A DNA stretch of 64,000 nt from Gibbula magus (taxonomy: Eukaryota > Mollusca > Gastropoda > Trochida > Trochidae). Under the pieces are notes generated by a model. It did not search any database, had not been told where the DNA came from, and was given only the letters and a program-made list of their open reading frames with translations. Shown piece after piece: positions 44,326 through 55,084 of this stretch (position 1 is the stretch's first letter; each line of letters begins with the position of its first letter). The translations under genes and the position numbers were made by a program. The stretch is from positions 40,993,548-41,057,547 of the forward strand of contig OW388299.1 of the NCBI GenBank assembly GCA_936450465.1, given 5' to 3'.

Positions 44326-44463
44326 AAATATTGGTATAAGTACTTGACAGTTATGTGTAAAATAATGTATCTTAACCATCATATTACATGCAGTGGAGTC
44401 CAAAGGCATCTCATCATCTTGGACACATGTGTATTTTGTGATACCTTTATAAAACAGCCTTAA

Positions 44464-44817
44464 AGGGGCAGTAGCACGTTTTTTGCAAAATTTATTTTTT
44501 CAAATTTCCCATTTATAATGATAGTTTATGTCATTTAAACTAACTTAAGAGGGTAAAACATCTTATTACACAAACCAATTATCTGTAGCGGTAACAAATA
44601 TGTTGCGTATAAAGCAAAAATTGCATGGCGGCCATTTTATTGTGAACACAATTTATTATTTTATATTACAAAAACGTTTCCCATGGCTTTACCGAAACAT
44701 GTACACTCATTTTAAACTTTATTTTCCAAAGAGAGAAGGATGTTTTACCATTGGTGAAATTATTTTTCAAATACATTTCATCAACTTATTTGAGCGAAAA
44801 AACGTGCTACAGTGCCT
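44464..44817 (+). mobile_element. TTAA-flanked MITE, complete 354-bp copy
   Basis: AGGGGCAGTAGCACGTTTTT and AAAAAACGTGCTACAGTGCC(T) form terminal inverted repeats of ~20 bp; TTAA flanks both ends (44460-44463 and 44818-44821). TTAA duplication with AGG termini suggests a Kolobok-type element; the class is inference. Confidence 0.86.
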
Positions 44818-44854
44818 TTAATACTAAAGTTAAAACTAGTACACTTGAATGTTG

Positions 44855-45137
44855 AACTAAGGCTACCATAATGAGTTAAGGTAGAGTTCACTGCACTACC
44901 ATAATGAGTTAAGGTAGAGTTCACTGCACTTAGTGCACTACCATAATGAGTTAAGGTAGAGTTCATGCACTACCATAATGAGTTACGGTAGAGTTCACTG
45001 CACTACCATAATGAGTTAAGGTAGAGTTCACTGCACTACCATAATGAGTTAAGGTAGAGTTCACTGCACTACCATAATGAGTTAAGGTAGAGTTCACTGC
45101 ACTACCATAATGAGTTACGGTAGAGTTCACTGCAGTG
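44855..45137. repeat. 33-bp minisatellite, eight to nine units
   Basis: The unit is ACTACCATAATGAGTTAAGG plus TAGAGTTCACTGC. One unit has an extra TTAGTGCACT (about 44929). Minus-strand ORFs reading (AVNSTLTHYGS)n are by-products. Confidence 0.92.
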
Positions 45138-45306
45138 GAACCAAGGTACAAATGTCACAAGCAATACTCTTAAATGACTTTCTCACTTCCTTGTCACACT
45201 TGATATAAACCACAACACAATTGTCAGACTACACTTCTCACTCTGTGAAGCACCACCAGTGAGATCAACTTCCATATGCAAGGCATAACTCGCGTCAGTA
45301 TCCATC
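45138..45306. other. Spacer, nothing recognised
   Basis: No feature was seen between the minisatellite and the foldback. Confidence 0.35.
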
Positions 45307-45448
45307 ACTGGCTAAATTAAGCCTTGCAGCATTTCCTTCACTTTTCTGTGTTAATATAGCAGACTGCTACACCTGAAAAGCATAGTGAGCTCTAATTTGC
45401 TGGCACTGAAAAGTGAAGGAAATGCTGCAAGGCTAATTTAGCCAGTTA
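45307..45448. mobile_element. Foldback with ~40-bp near-perfect arms
   Basis: ACTGGCTAAATTAAGCCTTG...CTTCACTTTTC is mirrored by GAAAAGTGAAG...CAAGGCTAATTTAGCCAGT. Confidence 0.87.
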
Positions 45449-46081
45449 TGAGACTGGCACAATTTTGCCCGGCAGAGGGAAGTTTTAGTGAGATCAGCAA
45501 CTGGTGACCTCCATTTTGACATGACATGTTATTCATCATCTACTTGAGGGATTCCTTTGCATAATGTTGTTCATGGATTTCATGCATGATATGATTTGTA
45601 TAAATAAACAGGAAGTAGATGATGTGACTGTGATGAAACAGCAAGAAAGGGGCATGAATGTGTGTTGAAGTGTGTATGGAACCAATGTCTCAATACAGTT
45701 GATGTAGGTGTATGTTTGTACATAGACATTTGTTGATGATATTGTCCTTGTAAAGGATAATTGAATTTAACACAAATTAATTTGTATGATGTCATTGAAG
45801 TTTGATAAAAATGATCACTTGATTTAACCACAATTAACTTATATGATCTTATTGAAGGTTAACAATGATAACTGGAATCAACCTGAATTAAATTATATGA
45901 TGTCATTTAAGATTGATTGCTACCTTATTAGAAAGGTATGGAGTATTTAAACTTCAAAGTGCTCATAGCTGCAGAACTTAAACACTTTGAATTTGATCTT
46001 CTTGACTTTATTAGTGCCAAAGGATTTTGCATGGCCAATTTAGAGGAGTCACAACTCTAAACAGAGTCCATGCAGGGACTC
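45449..46081. other. Spacer with a ~65-bp triplicated segment
   Basis: About 45750-45915 holds three diverged units with TTGTATGATGTCATTGAAG and TTTAACCACAATTAACTT. The 83-residue minus ORF at 45580-45831 has no domain. Confidence 0.45.
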
Positions 46082-46187
46082 CTTTCACAAAGCAAGCTAA
46101 GGTAAACCTTAACCCGCTTTCTTTAACATTGCACTAAGGCTACCTTAATTACTTTCGATCACCTCAGTGCTTTGTGAAACAGATTGC
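46082..46187. mobile_element. MITE with TTTCACAAAGC terminal inverted repeats
   Basis: CTCCTTTCACAAAGCAAGCT at the left is mirrored by TCAGTGCTTTGTGAAACAG at the right. It is ~105 bp and related to 43893-44008. Confidence 0.75.
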
Positions 46188-46195
46188 ATCTTGTC

Positions 46196-46640
46196 ACAGG
46201 GTAAAACACATAAGCTCCGCTCCACTTTCATACCCTGGGTGTGAACCCCACTCAAACTATGCGATGACCTAGGAACTATCTGAAAATAGACAACCAATGA
46301 CAGTGCTTGAAAGGCGAGTCGTCAATATTAAGATTCGCCGGCTTGCCACCCCTGATTTCAAAGATAGGGAAACGTCTTTACAAGCATGCAGGTGGTCAAG
46401 TACCTTTGTCTGCGTCTTTGACAATTTGATGAGCAAAAAAAACACACATCTTAGAATGTTGCTATTTATCGGAAGACCGAAAGTCGCCTGTGGTTGGCTG
46501 AAATTTTATTGCTAACCATCGTGATAAAAGTATTTGATTGGCTGGATCATAGGTCACCTAGTGCAGCTTTGAGTGGGGTTCTTACCCAGGGTATGAAAGC
46601 AGAGTGGAGTTTAACACTTTACCCTGAGACAGGATGTGTG
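46196..46640. mobile_element. TIR element with ~60-bp imperfect ends
   Basis: CACAGGGTAAAACAC...CCACTTTCATACCCTGGG...GAACCCCACTCAAA and its inverted counterpart (TTTGAGTGGGGTTCTTACC...CATTTACCCTG-like) bound a ~430-bp element. The 72-residue ORF inside (46297-46515) has no recognised domain. Confidence 0.75.
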
Positions 46641-46667
46641 AAAAGAGGCCCAGGATTGACCCCAGAG

Positions 46668-46821
46668 TACACTACTGTGCAAAATTAAGTACACCAAACT
46701 TTTCGCATACATTTCATGTACATTTTCGAGAATATTTCAAAAACAGTTCATGAATATTTCAAGACATTTTGCGTACATTTTGTGTACAAATCCAGTGTAC
46801 TTACTTTTGCACAGTAGTGTA
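46668..46821. mobile_element. Mariner-like MITE, 154 bp, TA-flanked
   Basis: TACACTACTGTGCAAAA-TTAAGTACAC and GTGTACTTACTTTTGCACAG...TA are inverted ends that include the TA dinucleotides. Internal ATTTCATGTACATTTT and CATTTTGTGTAC are also inverted. Confidence 0.85.
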
Positions 46822-47762
46822 AATAAGGACTATCCTGAGTATTCTACGATCCACAGATAAAGATTTTAGTCTGATTACTAAAAATCTTATATTCACCTTC
46901 GCTTCGTGTTTCATTTTGAGATCGATAATCCAGCTGTTTGGTAAGAAGTCAAATGTGATATTGTGAACTAGCATTGAAAGCTTAGCTGTTTGTCAACACC
47001 TAAAGAAAAGCTTTTTGCAAAACACAGAAATTTTTCTCATCTCAAGTGTCAAAGTATCAAGTATAAAAAAACCACAATTATTATCCATTTGCCTGTTCTT
47101 TACTTCCTGCCGATTTTTGCCATGTCCAATTTGATCTAACTAACGATCTTGGTGTTTTGTTAAGTGAATATTGAAAGTATGTGTGTTTTGTGTGTCACAG
47201 AATCATAGATTGTCAAACATTTTGGATGTTATTGTTCCAATGGCAAACCAAAGTTATAATTAATAATTTTATCCATGATGTGTAGAACGAACGGTAACCT
47301 ATCTCCAAGTTGGTGCATGAATATTCTTCCTTTGAGAGGATATTTGACTGATATAACCATTGTGGAATACTATATAATTTACTACATATGCTTGCAGTTA
47401 AGTTATAAGCTTGCATTCCTACTCGCATGCCGACATGAAAATAAATATATGATTTTGCAAAAATAAGTCTGTGAACATTCATGCTTTCACAATTGAAAAC
47501 AATTCATAAACATCATGCCTTTCATATCACAAACAAAAAAGTCACAAATACTGGGAAAACAAGCAAACTGATTTTGTAATCAATGTTCAAATTAAGAAAA
47601 TATCTTGTATATAAATTATAATAGATGCTGTATTTTACCATAGTGTATTTCAAAACCCAATCTATTCATTTGCCTATATCATTTCTCTAAATCAAAATGA
47701 TTGTCAAAACGACAGGATTTCGAAGTTAAAAACTTTGAATCACAATTTGGAGTGATTATTAA
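46822..47762. other. Intergenic, nothing recognised
   Basis: Two overlapping ORFs on opposite strands near 47213-47482 lack domains. Confidence 0.35.
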
Positions 47763-49281
47763 AGGGGCCGTAGCACATTTTTTGCAAATTTAATTTTTTT
47801 TAAATTTCTCATTTATAATGATAGTGTCATTTATATTTACTTTAGATGGTAAAACATCTTATTATACAAACCAATTATCCGTAGTGGTAATAACGGTGTT
47901 GTGTATAAAGCAAAAAAATGCATGGCGGCCATTTTAATGTGAACACATTTTATTATTCAGAATTACAAAAACGATTCCCATGGCTTTACCAAACCATGTA
48001 CAATCATTTTTTTAACTTGACTTTCCGAAGAGAGAAGGGTGTTTTATTAGTGACATTATTAGCAGCTCCGACTAAGTCGTAGCTGCCATCAGTTTTTGTG
48101 CAGTTTCCATCGCCGCCGCCCGCGCGTTTTGTATTGGCTATAACTTGGCTATAACTTTTTTCCTAACAGGTTTTTAAAACTCATATACATAACTTCTTAC
48201 TTATGCCCCTGGGGAATTATTTTGACATGTTCACATTCAAGGTCAAAGGTCAAGGTCACGAGTTCTGAAATCTCTAAAAAAAATCCTTGTAAACACGATA
48301 ACTTGAAAAATATTTGTGCTATCAGGCTCTTCTTTGGTGTATATCAACTATGGAGAAAGGCCAAGATTTGAAAAGGTTTTCGCTAACATCCGTCAAAGGT
48401 CAAGGTCATAGCGAGGTCACAACTTAAGCATGCTTTTGCGAAAATGTCTTATTTCAACTATTAACACTTTGAATCATTACATGATTGTGATACACAATGA
48501 AAAGTGATCACTGATTGTGTGACCTTGAATTTTAAAGGTCAAGGTCACGAGATAGGGTCATGGTGACCAGTTCTGAAATCACTAAATAACTTCTTTCCAA
48601 GGAGGTATCAACACCTCATATCCATAACTTCTTACTTATGCCCCTGAGAAGTTATTTTGACATGTTCATTTTCAAGGTCAAAGGTCAAGGTCACAAGTTC
48701 TGAAATTGCTGAAAAAAATCCTTGTAAACATGATAACTTCAAACTTTTTTGTGTGCTATTAGGCTCTTATTTGGTATATTTGAACTATGGAGAAAGACCA
48801 AGATTTGAAAAGGTTTTCGCTAAAATCTGTCAAAGGTCAAGGTCACAGTGAGGTCAAAACTTAAGCATGCTTTTGTGAATATGCCGTATTTTAACTATGA
48901 CCACTTTGAGTCATTGCTTGTTGTTATACGCTATGAAAAGTGTTCATTGATGGTGTGACCTTGAAGGTTAAAGGTCAAGGTCATGAGATATTAGTTAAGG
49001 CCACGTTAATCCTTTGAACAAATTTTGAAAGAAGAAATAGGTTTTAAGAACAAACTTGTGAAAAATGACCCCAGTGATAATTAGTAATAACTCGAATAAT
49101 GAACAAATTTTTGTTAAAAAGAACTCCCATTTTATTGATGCTGACGAGAAGGCAGAACAGGGAAAGGCGAGACCCTAAATTTCGGAGCTGCTCTGCTTTT
49201 GCGGTGTCCAGCAAACGCTAATCTAGTTTTTCAAATACATTTCATCAACTTATTTGAGCGAAAAAAGTGCTACTGGCCCTT
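47763..49281 (+). mobile_element. TTAA MITE copy split by a 1.17-kb insertion
   Basis: The left part (47763-48060, AGGGGCCGTAGCACATTTTT) and right part (49227-49281, TTTTTCAAATACATTTCATC, AAAAAAGTGCTACTGGCCCT) together make one copy of the 354-bp MITE at 44464-44817. The 3' TTAA is mutated to TTAT. Confidence 0.85.
48061..49226 (+). mobile_element. AGCAGCTCCGAC repeat element with two ~435-bp internal units
   Basis: It starts AGCAGCTCCGACTAAGTCG. Two units (near 48181 and 48616) share CATAACTTCTTACTTATGCC, AAGGTCAAAGGTCAAGGTCA and TATGGAGAAAG. It ends CCAGCAAACGCTAATCTAG, with an inverted CGGAGCTGCTCTGC about 45 bp inside. Comparison with the uninterrupted MITE gives its exact borders and a duplication of only about 2 bp (TT). 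Confidence 0.8.
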
Positions 49282-49917
49282 TATTTGCGTCTCCTGAGGG
49301 CTTGTTAGTCTAGTTGTTAGTACAACTATCTGCAAATGCATTGGACGACAAAATGGTTTCCTTATAGACTGGGCTGCTCAACAAGTGTCAAATACCCCAG
49401 GCCATTGAAACGTGTATCACCATTTGTGTACATTATGTGATAACATTGCATACTGCTGATTGATATGACGTCATAATGGTTAAATATGACGTGACAATGT
49501 TAGCGCCATGGCTGCAATAACATGTATCCTTGATTTTGTGTGAACGGGTGATTTATAGCGATTTATAGATGAAATACTAAATTCAATCCCGTTTAATATA
49601 GTCCTGTTGAACTCATGATTCGTATTGTTATCTAACTCGCTTTGGCTCGTAAGATACAAAATCATTTTGTAAATATATTCATCAGTATTCTGTCTATCTG
49701 GATTTTCTAGAAATAGCATGCAGATACCAAAATCCTTCCATAATTCCCAATTGATAGATACTCTTTCTAAGGTGACAAAGATTAATGCATACCTCAGCAA
49801 ATTGTCAAGCTTGCAGAGCGTGTGATAAACAGCTGCATGCAGTGATTAAGAATAGAGATGCCGCATTATAATGCCACATGATAATATGTATCGTTATACT
49901 ACTGTCAAGATATGATA
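49282..49917. other. Spacer with a TGACGTCA repeat
   Basis: About 49460-49700 resembles 22600-22930 in order of motifs (TGACGTCATA, GTGACAATG, TAACTCGCTTTGGCTCGTAA). The 106-residue minus ORF (49480-49800) lies in it and is not a gene I can support. Confidence 0.45.
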
Positions 49918-50100
49918 TACAGTAAGACTCTGTTTATCCACACAATTTGGTTAGAGTAAAAAACCGTCCAGGTAGCAAGACATGCATTTAAGCGAATCAT
50001 TATTTGCATAAAAATGCATAGAGAAGATTTGAAATACTCCGGTGCGGATGGCCGGGTTTCCGAATATACGGGGTCCGGTTAAACAAGGTTTCACTGTATA
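49918..50100. mobile_element. Tigger/mariner-like MITE
   Basis: ATACAGTAAGACTCTGTTTATCC and, inverted, ATACAGTGAAACCTTGTTTAACC form the ends, both next to TA. The interior is non-coding. Confidence 0.75.
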
Positions 50101-51530
50101 TAATAAATTTACATTACCATAGTCAAAGGTCTATAATGATATTTTTTTCACACTTAACATTTTTTGGAATGAATTAGAATTTGCTTAAACTTTAAACATG
50201 AAAAGAAATATTCAATCAGAAATAATCATAATAATAGAGCTCATAATATTGGAATTTCTAACATTGGTTCGATAAATGCTGAAAATTGATTATTTAAAAA
50301 AGGAGAATATTTTCAAAATATTTTGCGTTAAATTGTATCGTCTCAGAAAAAGTATCGTTTCATTGATATATCATTGCAACGTAATCTCATTGAGGTAAAC
50401 ATGCACGAGTGTGTAAGTATTAGTTGAAATGTAAATTTTCCCCAAAAAACTCAAAAAAGATACTGGAAGCTTGATTCTAATTAATTCTCAGTTTGTGATT
50501 AGAAAAGAGTAATAAAATAATGTACATGTAAAATTTTGAGTAGTTAAAAGTTGAAGTTTACGTTGATTAGCACAATGGGCAGGCAACTAAATCAAACTCA
50601 AAGGGGCATATTATAAAGGATGCCCTTTATTTTTGGGTACTACTTACAAATACAGTGAAATATGTAGGTGTATTTACACATGTAAATAAGCTTGAAAAAC
50701 ACCCAGTACCAATGTATTTTTTCCATTTTCATGGATAAATTTAAGCAAATCTACTGCCAGCTGTTATCAGGTTATTGAAATGGGATTTCAAATAAATATT
50801 TTCTTTCACTTTGTAAACATGATGATTTACCAAAGAGTCACTAGGTCACACTTAGTTTTAAGATTTACATTTCTTACAAAAACTAAAAAATTCTGAATAA
50901 GTAAAGTAGAGCTCTATCAATGTCCAGGATCTTCATGATGCATATTCATCAATTTGTGAATGCATTCATTCCAAAGTTGTGGTCTTTAACTTAGTTTTTC
51001 TTACAAATGTGAGTTATTTCCGTAATTGGAATCAAAGTCTACTTTACCACAGTGACTCCTACTAAAATTTAAGGCGTAAACATTCTCTCTGGTATTTGTT
51101 CCACCTTCCTCAATGGTCTCATTGAGTTAATACAAGAGCATATGTAATTTTTCCTTCAGTGGTATGCAGTTGTGGCAGTTACCCAGTTATCCCCCTTAGG
51201 GGAAGTCAACTTGTAGTGATTTTGAATGAGTTTTAAAATCAAACTTCCAGAAGCTAATAATTTCATGCCTTACACTTAACTTTCATTCTCGGCTGCTGAG
51301 ATATATTTGCTGAAAGGAAATGTAAGTTTCTTATACACAAAGAATACACAATGTTGTCAATTAGTAAAGAAAACCTTATGTTATGTTGTCTAGAAAATAT
51401 TAAAAGATGTTAGTGATGGTGAAGCAAGATTTATAAAATAAAATGTTTGACAAGAGGAATGTGTAAATATTTCAGCTAGCTAATGGTAGTGTTGATTCAA
51501 TCTTTAACAAGTCTTGCACACCAAGAACTA
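50101..51530. other. Intergenic, 3' flank of the GPCR gene
   Basis: This AT-rich stretch would contain the 3' UTR of the minus-strand receptor. I found no certain polyadenylation signal and no other feature. Confidence 0.35.
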
Positions 51531-52661
51531 TCATACTAAGGACACTTCCATATCACAAGTACGAACTCCATTTGTTCGCGTATTATAAAGAGTGCTTCGG
51601 TACTGTAATGTTTTTTGTACCTTTTTGCAGCCAAAGATATGTAGGAACACCATTCTGAACTTCTTTCCAAATAAACAGTACATAACAAAGTTGGTAGCGG
51701 AGTTAATCTCCACCATGAAAGTGCACATCGTGTAAAAGCGTTTGTAGTGAATATTCCGTTTGAGCTCTCCCTCTTCAAAGGTAGCTATGAGAATGTTGTC
51801 AATGATGGAGGGGAACTGACACACGAGGAAGAGGATGATGACTGCAACCAGCATCAGCGTCAGATTGTGTTCACGTGTCGCCGAATTGGACATCTGCTGC
51901 CGCTGCATCTGTGACTGCTTCAGCGCTCGGATCAGAGCAGAGTTCAGCACGGCTAGTATACAGAATGGAATCAAAAACATGAAAAATAGCTGGAAGTATA
52001 TGAGATACGCCTGCTTGAAGACGTAGTCTTGCCCAAACTCGGTCTCTATGATGCGGATCCTTGTTCTGTTGTTGGGATAGATTGTCTCTGGAGTGTAATG
52101 GAAGTAGCGTGGGATGTTGTAGACAATGGACCACAGGAATATCAGCAGCATGGCTTTCTTAGCACGGGACTTGGTGCAGGTGTTGGCAGCGTGTAGCGGG
52201 CGGCAAACTGCAATGTAGCGCTCGATGGTGAATGCCATGCATGTGTAGATGGAACCCATCTGAGCAGCCAGGGAGATCGGGTATCCGACCGGGAGCACGT
52301 ACAAGTGATGACGTTCGTACTCTTCAAGGATATCCGTCTCCGTGCCTCTGTACAGGCACGGCAGACCGAAAAACACTATCATCATGAGAAGGATGATGTT
52401 GTCGTAAACGGCCAGGGTTACTAAGTAGTAGGATGTTGAGGAACGCATTTTGCGATGACGTAGGATGATGATGGACAAGGTATTCGCCACTAATCCAAAC
52501 ACGGCGATGATATTCCCGATAATTCCAAGAATGATAAGGTTGAAACTGTTGCTGTTCTGTGACACACTGTGTTGGAGGGAACCATTGTTTGCCTCGCTTT
52601 CATTGGAACCGGATAAAAACTCGAAAACCAACTCGGTTTCATTTTCATTTTGGTATTCCAT
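51531..52661 (-). CDS. Class A GPCR, FMRFamide-receptor-like neuropeptide receptor
   Basis: This intact 376-residue seven-helix receptor would act in the plasma membrane as a G-protein-coupled neuropeptide receptor. Helices are visible at about 41-67, 77-100, 127-149, 168-186, 217-245, 266-290 and 308-332. Diagnostic residues: N60 in helix 1, D87 in helix 2 (LAVYDN), ERY at 147-149 in place of DRY followed by IAVCRPLHA, CQFP at 281-284 in place of CWxP, and NSATNFVMY (320-328) in place of NPxxY. Helix 1 and 2 wording (IIILRHRKMRSSTSYYLVTLA) and MVEINSATNFVMYCLFGKKFR are characteristic of FMRFamide-receptor-like proteins. N-glycosylation sequons lie at about N7, N20, N26 and N198. No Cys is seen at the start of helix 3 or in the second outer loop, so the usual disulfide seems absent. 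The coding region is one exon; TATCTTTCAG lies ten bases before the ATG. The ligand cannot be assigned. Confidence 0.92.
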   Translation of the reverse strand: MEYQNENETELVFEFLSGSNESEANNGSLQHSVSQNSNSFNLIILGIIGNIIAVFGLVANTLSIIILRHRKMRSSTSYYLVTLAVYDNIILLMMIVFFGLPCLYRGTETDILEEYERHHLYVLPVGYPISLAAQMGSIYTCMAFTIERYIAVCRPLHAANTCTKSRAKKAMLLIFLWSIVYNIPRYFHYTPETIYPNNRTRIRIIETEFGQDYVFKQAYLIYFQLFFMFLIPFCILAVLNSALIRALKQSQMQRQQMSNSATREHNLTLMLVAVIILFLVCQFPSIIDNILIATFEEGELKRNIHYKRFYTMCTFMVEINSATNFVMYCLFGKKFRMVFLHIFGCKKVQKTLQYRSTLYNTRTNGVRTCDMEVSLV

Positions 52662-52671
52662 CTTTAGGTTT

Positions 52672-52681
52672 CTGAAAGATA
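52672..52681 (-). promoter_or_regulatory. Probable 3' splice site in the receptor's 5' UTR
   Basis: On the minus strand, TATCTTTCAG is followed by AAACCTAAAG and then the ATG at 52661. A polypyrimidine-AG this close to the start suggests an intron in the 5' UTR, with the first exon and promoter further right. The donor exon was not located. Confidence 0.55.
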
Positions 52682-53436
52682 TAAAATATTGTATGATTAT
52701 GAAGGAGAATATTAAAAGGATGAGTTGAAAAAAATCTTAAAATTTTGAAATCTGGAAATTGACCTCAAGCACTGACAATTTTATGTCTGAATTTTTTTCA
52801 TTTTACCATTTCAAAGGACAACATTACACAGTCATGTGGGCTATGTATCAAGTTTACCATATACTTTAACCAATGATACATATATACAACTTATCAAAGC
52901 ACAAGCCAATTGACTGTTGACCTTCTAAATAACTAGTCCAATATCGATCCAGCAGTCAAAGATACCAACATGATCATAGCATCTTTTAAACTCCCATGTC
53001 TAAGTTCCAATCCCTCTCTCTTTCGCCCTGTCTTTTTCATTAGGTTTTGATATATATACCACATGCTTCGTTTGACAAAAATAATTGCTTGTTTTGTTTT
53101 TTGTTATGAAAATTAATCATTTTCACAGCAAAAAAGCTCAATTGATTACTTCTTTTAAATTGTGTTATTAAATTATGAGATGCGTTTGCAAAATTTCAAG
53201 GGTCATTCGATGCCTGCAAATTCAGTTAAAAAATATCATTCACTCATCCCAACTTTCTGCAAATAACTATGGTTTCATCTCTGTATTTACATTTCCTATG
53301 TTTAACTGCCTTTGATGTAACCATCTGAACAATTTTCTTTTAGAAACTTAGGCCAAGTAATATTAATTTCTTGGTTTACAGATTACTCACCATAAGGACA
53401 AACTCATAGAATACCTTTGTCTCATTGTACGTATTG
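52682..53436. other. Intron or upstream flank of GPCR, nothing recognised
   Basis: AT-rich sequence without supported features. Confidence 0.35.
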
Positions 53437-54029
53437 CAGAGTTATGTTGCAAGTACACCCGTATGAAGACTCTATGTTGCAAGTTCAGATGTATGAAAAC
53501 TGTATATTGCAAGTACACATGTATGGAGACTGTATTTTGCAAGTACACCTTTATGTAGACTGTATGTTACAAGTACACCTGTATGTAGACTGTATGTTAC
53601 AAGTACACCTGTATGTAGACTTATGTTGCAAGTACACCTGTATGGAGACTGTATGTTACAAGTACACCTGTATGGAGACTGTATGTTGCAAGTACACCTG
53701 TATGGAGACTGTATGTTGCAAGTACACCTGTATGGAGACTGTATGTTGCAAGTACACCTGTATGGAGACTGTATGTTGCAAGTACACTTGTATTTAGACC
53801 GTATGTTGCAAGTACACCTGTATGGAGACTGTATGTTGCAAGTACACCTGTATGGAGACTGTATGTTGCAAGTACACCTGTATGGAGACTGTATGTTGCA
53901 AGTACACCTGTATGGAGACTGTATGTTGCAAGTACACTTGTATTTAGACCGTATGTTGCAAGTACACCTGTATGTAGACCGTATGTTGCAAGTACACCTG
54001 TATGGAGACTGCATGTTGTAAGTACACCT
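53437..54029. repeat. 30-bp minisatellite, about 20 units, left block
   Basis: The unit is TATGGAGACTGTATGTTGCA plus AGTACACCTG. Units at 53440-53640 are most diverged. A higher-order pattern occurs: the variant CTTGTATTTAGACCGTATGT recurs at about 53788 and 53938, 150 bp (five units) apart. ORFs on both strands are by-products of the period being divisible by three. Confidence 0.93.
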
Positions 54030-54494
54030 CATACCTGTCAACTCTCACGCATCCTGCGTGAGACTCACGCATTTTACCTCAATCTCAAGCACTCACGCAT
54101 GTCCCATAAATACTCACGCATTTCTGACCACTTGAATTTTTTTTTTTTTTAAACGAAATTTACTAGAAATTAATTATCGTATCAATGATATTTTCCGGAT
54201 TTTAGGCTTCTGCTTTCAATGTTGTGTTTTATATTTAATGTTTGAGGTTATATTGCTTCACATCTGTTGAATATTATGATAATTTTAGTTATTTTGTTAA
54301 TGCTCAATGATGGTTATTGACTTATCTTTTGAGTTAAAAGTCATCCCCTTATTAAGCTAAAAACCATAATTTTTTGGGGGGGCTTTGCCCCCCTGCAACC
54401 CCCCACCAAGGCTTCGCCCTGGACATGACCGGGGGCTGCGCCCCCTGGACCCCAGCTTCTCACTCAGAGCATCCCTCAGGGGTTGACAGCTATG
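54030..54494. mobile_element. 465-bp TIR element inserted in the minisatellite
   Basis: CATACCTGTCAAC (54030-54042) and GTTGACAGCTATG (54482-54494) are inverted at 12 of 13 positions. ACACCT flanks both sides (54024-54029 and 54495-54500) as a likely 6-bp duplication of the minisatellite unit. The left end has repeated ACTCACGCAT motifs; the right end has GC-rich inverted blocks (GGGGGGGCTTTGCCCCCC, GGGGGCTGCGCCCCC). No ORF was recognised and the superfamily was not assigned. Confidence 0.85.
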
Positions 54495-54572
54495 ACACCT
54501 GTATGTAGACTGTATGTTGCAAGTACACTTGTATTTAGACTGTATGTTGCAAGTACACCTCTTTAGACATTA
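54495..54572. repeat. 30-bp minisatellite, right block
   Basis: About two and a half units continue after the insertion (CACCTGTATGTAGACTGTAT, ACTTGTATTTAGACTGTATG). Confidence 0.9.
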
Positions 54573-55084
54573 TGCTGCTTCACCCTATGTTTACTGTAAG
54601 AATATTGTATGACCAGCACTTACTAGGGCTCACCACATTAGCTGATCACAAACCTTTATACTTCTTGTAAATACCACACCACTGTTTACATTGGAAATTA
54701 CTTGGTATTAGCAGTCAATTCAGGTCTTCGGTGAATCAACTTGTTCAAGGTATGCTAAGCTATATTGGAACAGGAATAATAGTTCTGTACATTGTCTGTG
54801 TAAACAAGAAGTAACAAAAAGGACTGTATATTTTTCTGATAGAATATTACAGGATTGCTCCCTGTCTTTAGACAGATCCCAAATTATTATATTTGATAAC
54901 CACTTGTGAATGCTGTACATTGGCCACTCTGAATGGTAACTCATTTGGTGTTCTCTTTCTACCTTCTGTTTCACTGTGAACCTTCAAACTCTTAGCAAAT
55001 CAGTATCTTTTTGTAGAGTTAATTCCCATCCTTTTATAGGTTTAACTTCCTGACCAGTTTTGTACATTATCATCAGATCAGGGT
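54573..55084. other. Intergenic, nothing recognised
   Basis: The minus ORF at 54720-54974 has no recognised domain. Confidence 0.35.

Noticed and set aside
44964..45150. Peptide precursor with repeated NSTLTHYGS
   Set aside because: It derives from the 33-bp minisatellite; there is no signal peptide or dibasic cleavage site.
53417..54041. Cys-rich 10-residue repeat proteins
   Set aside because: They come from the 30-bp minisatellite in two plus frames and one minus frame.
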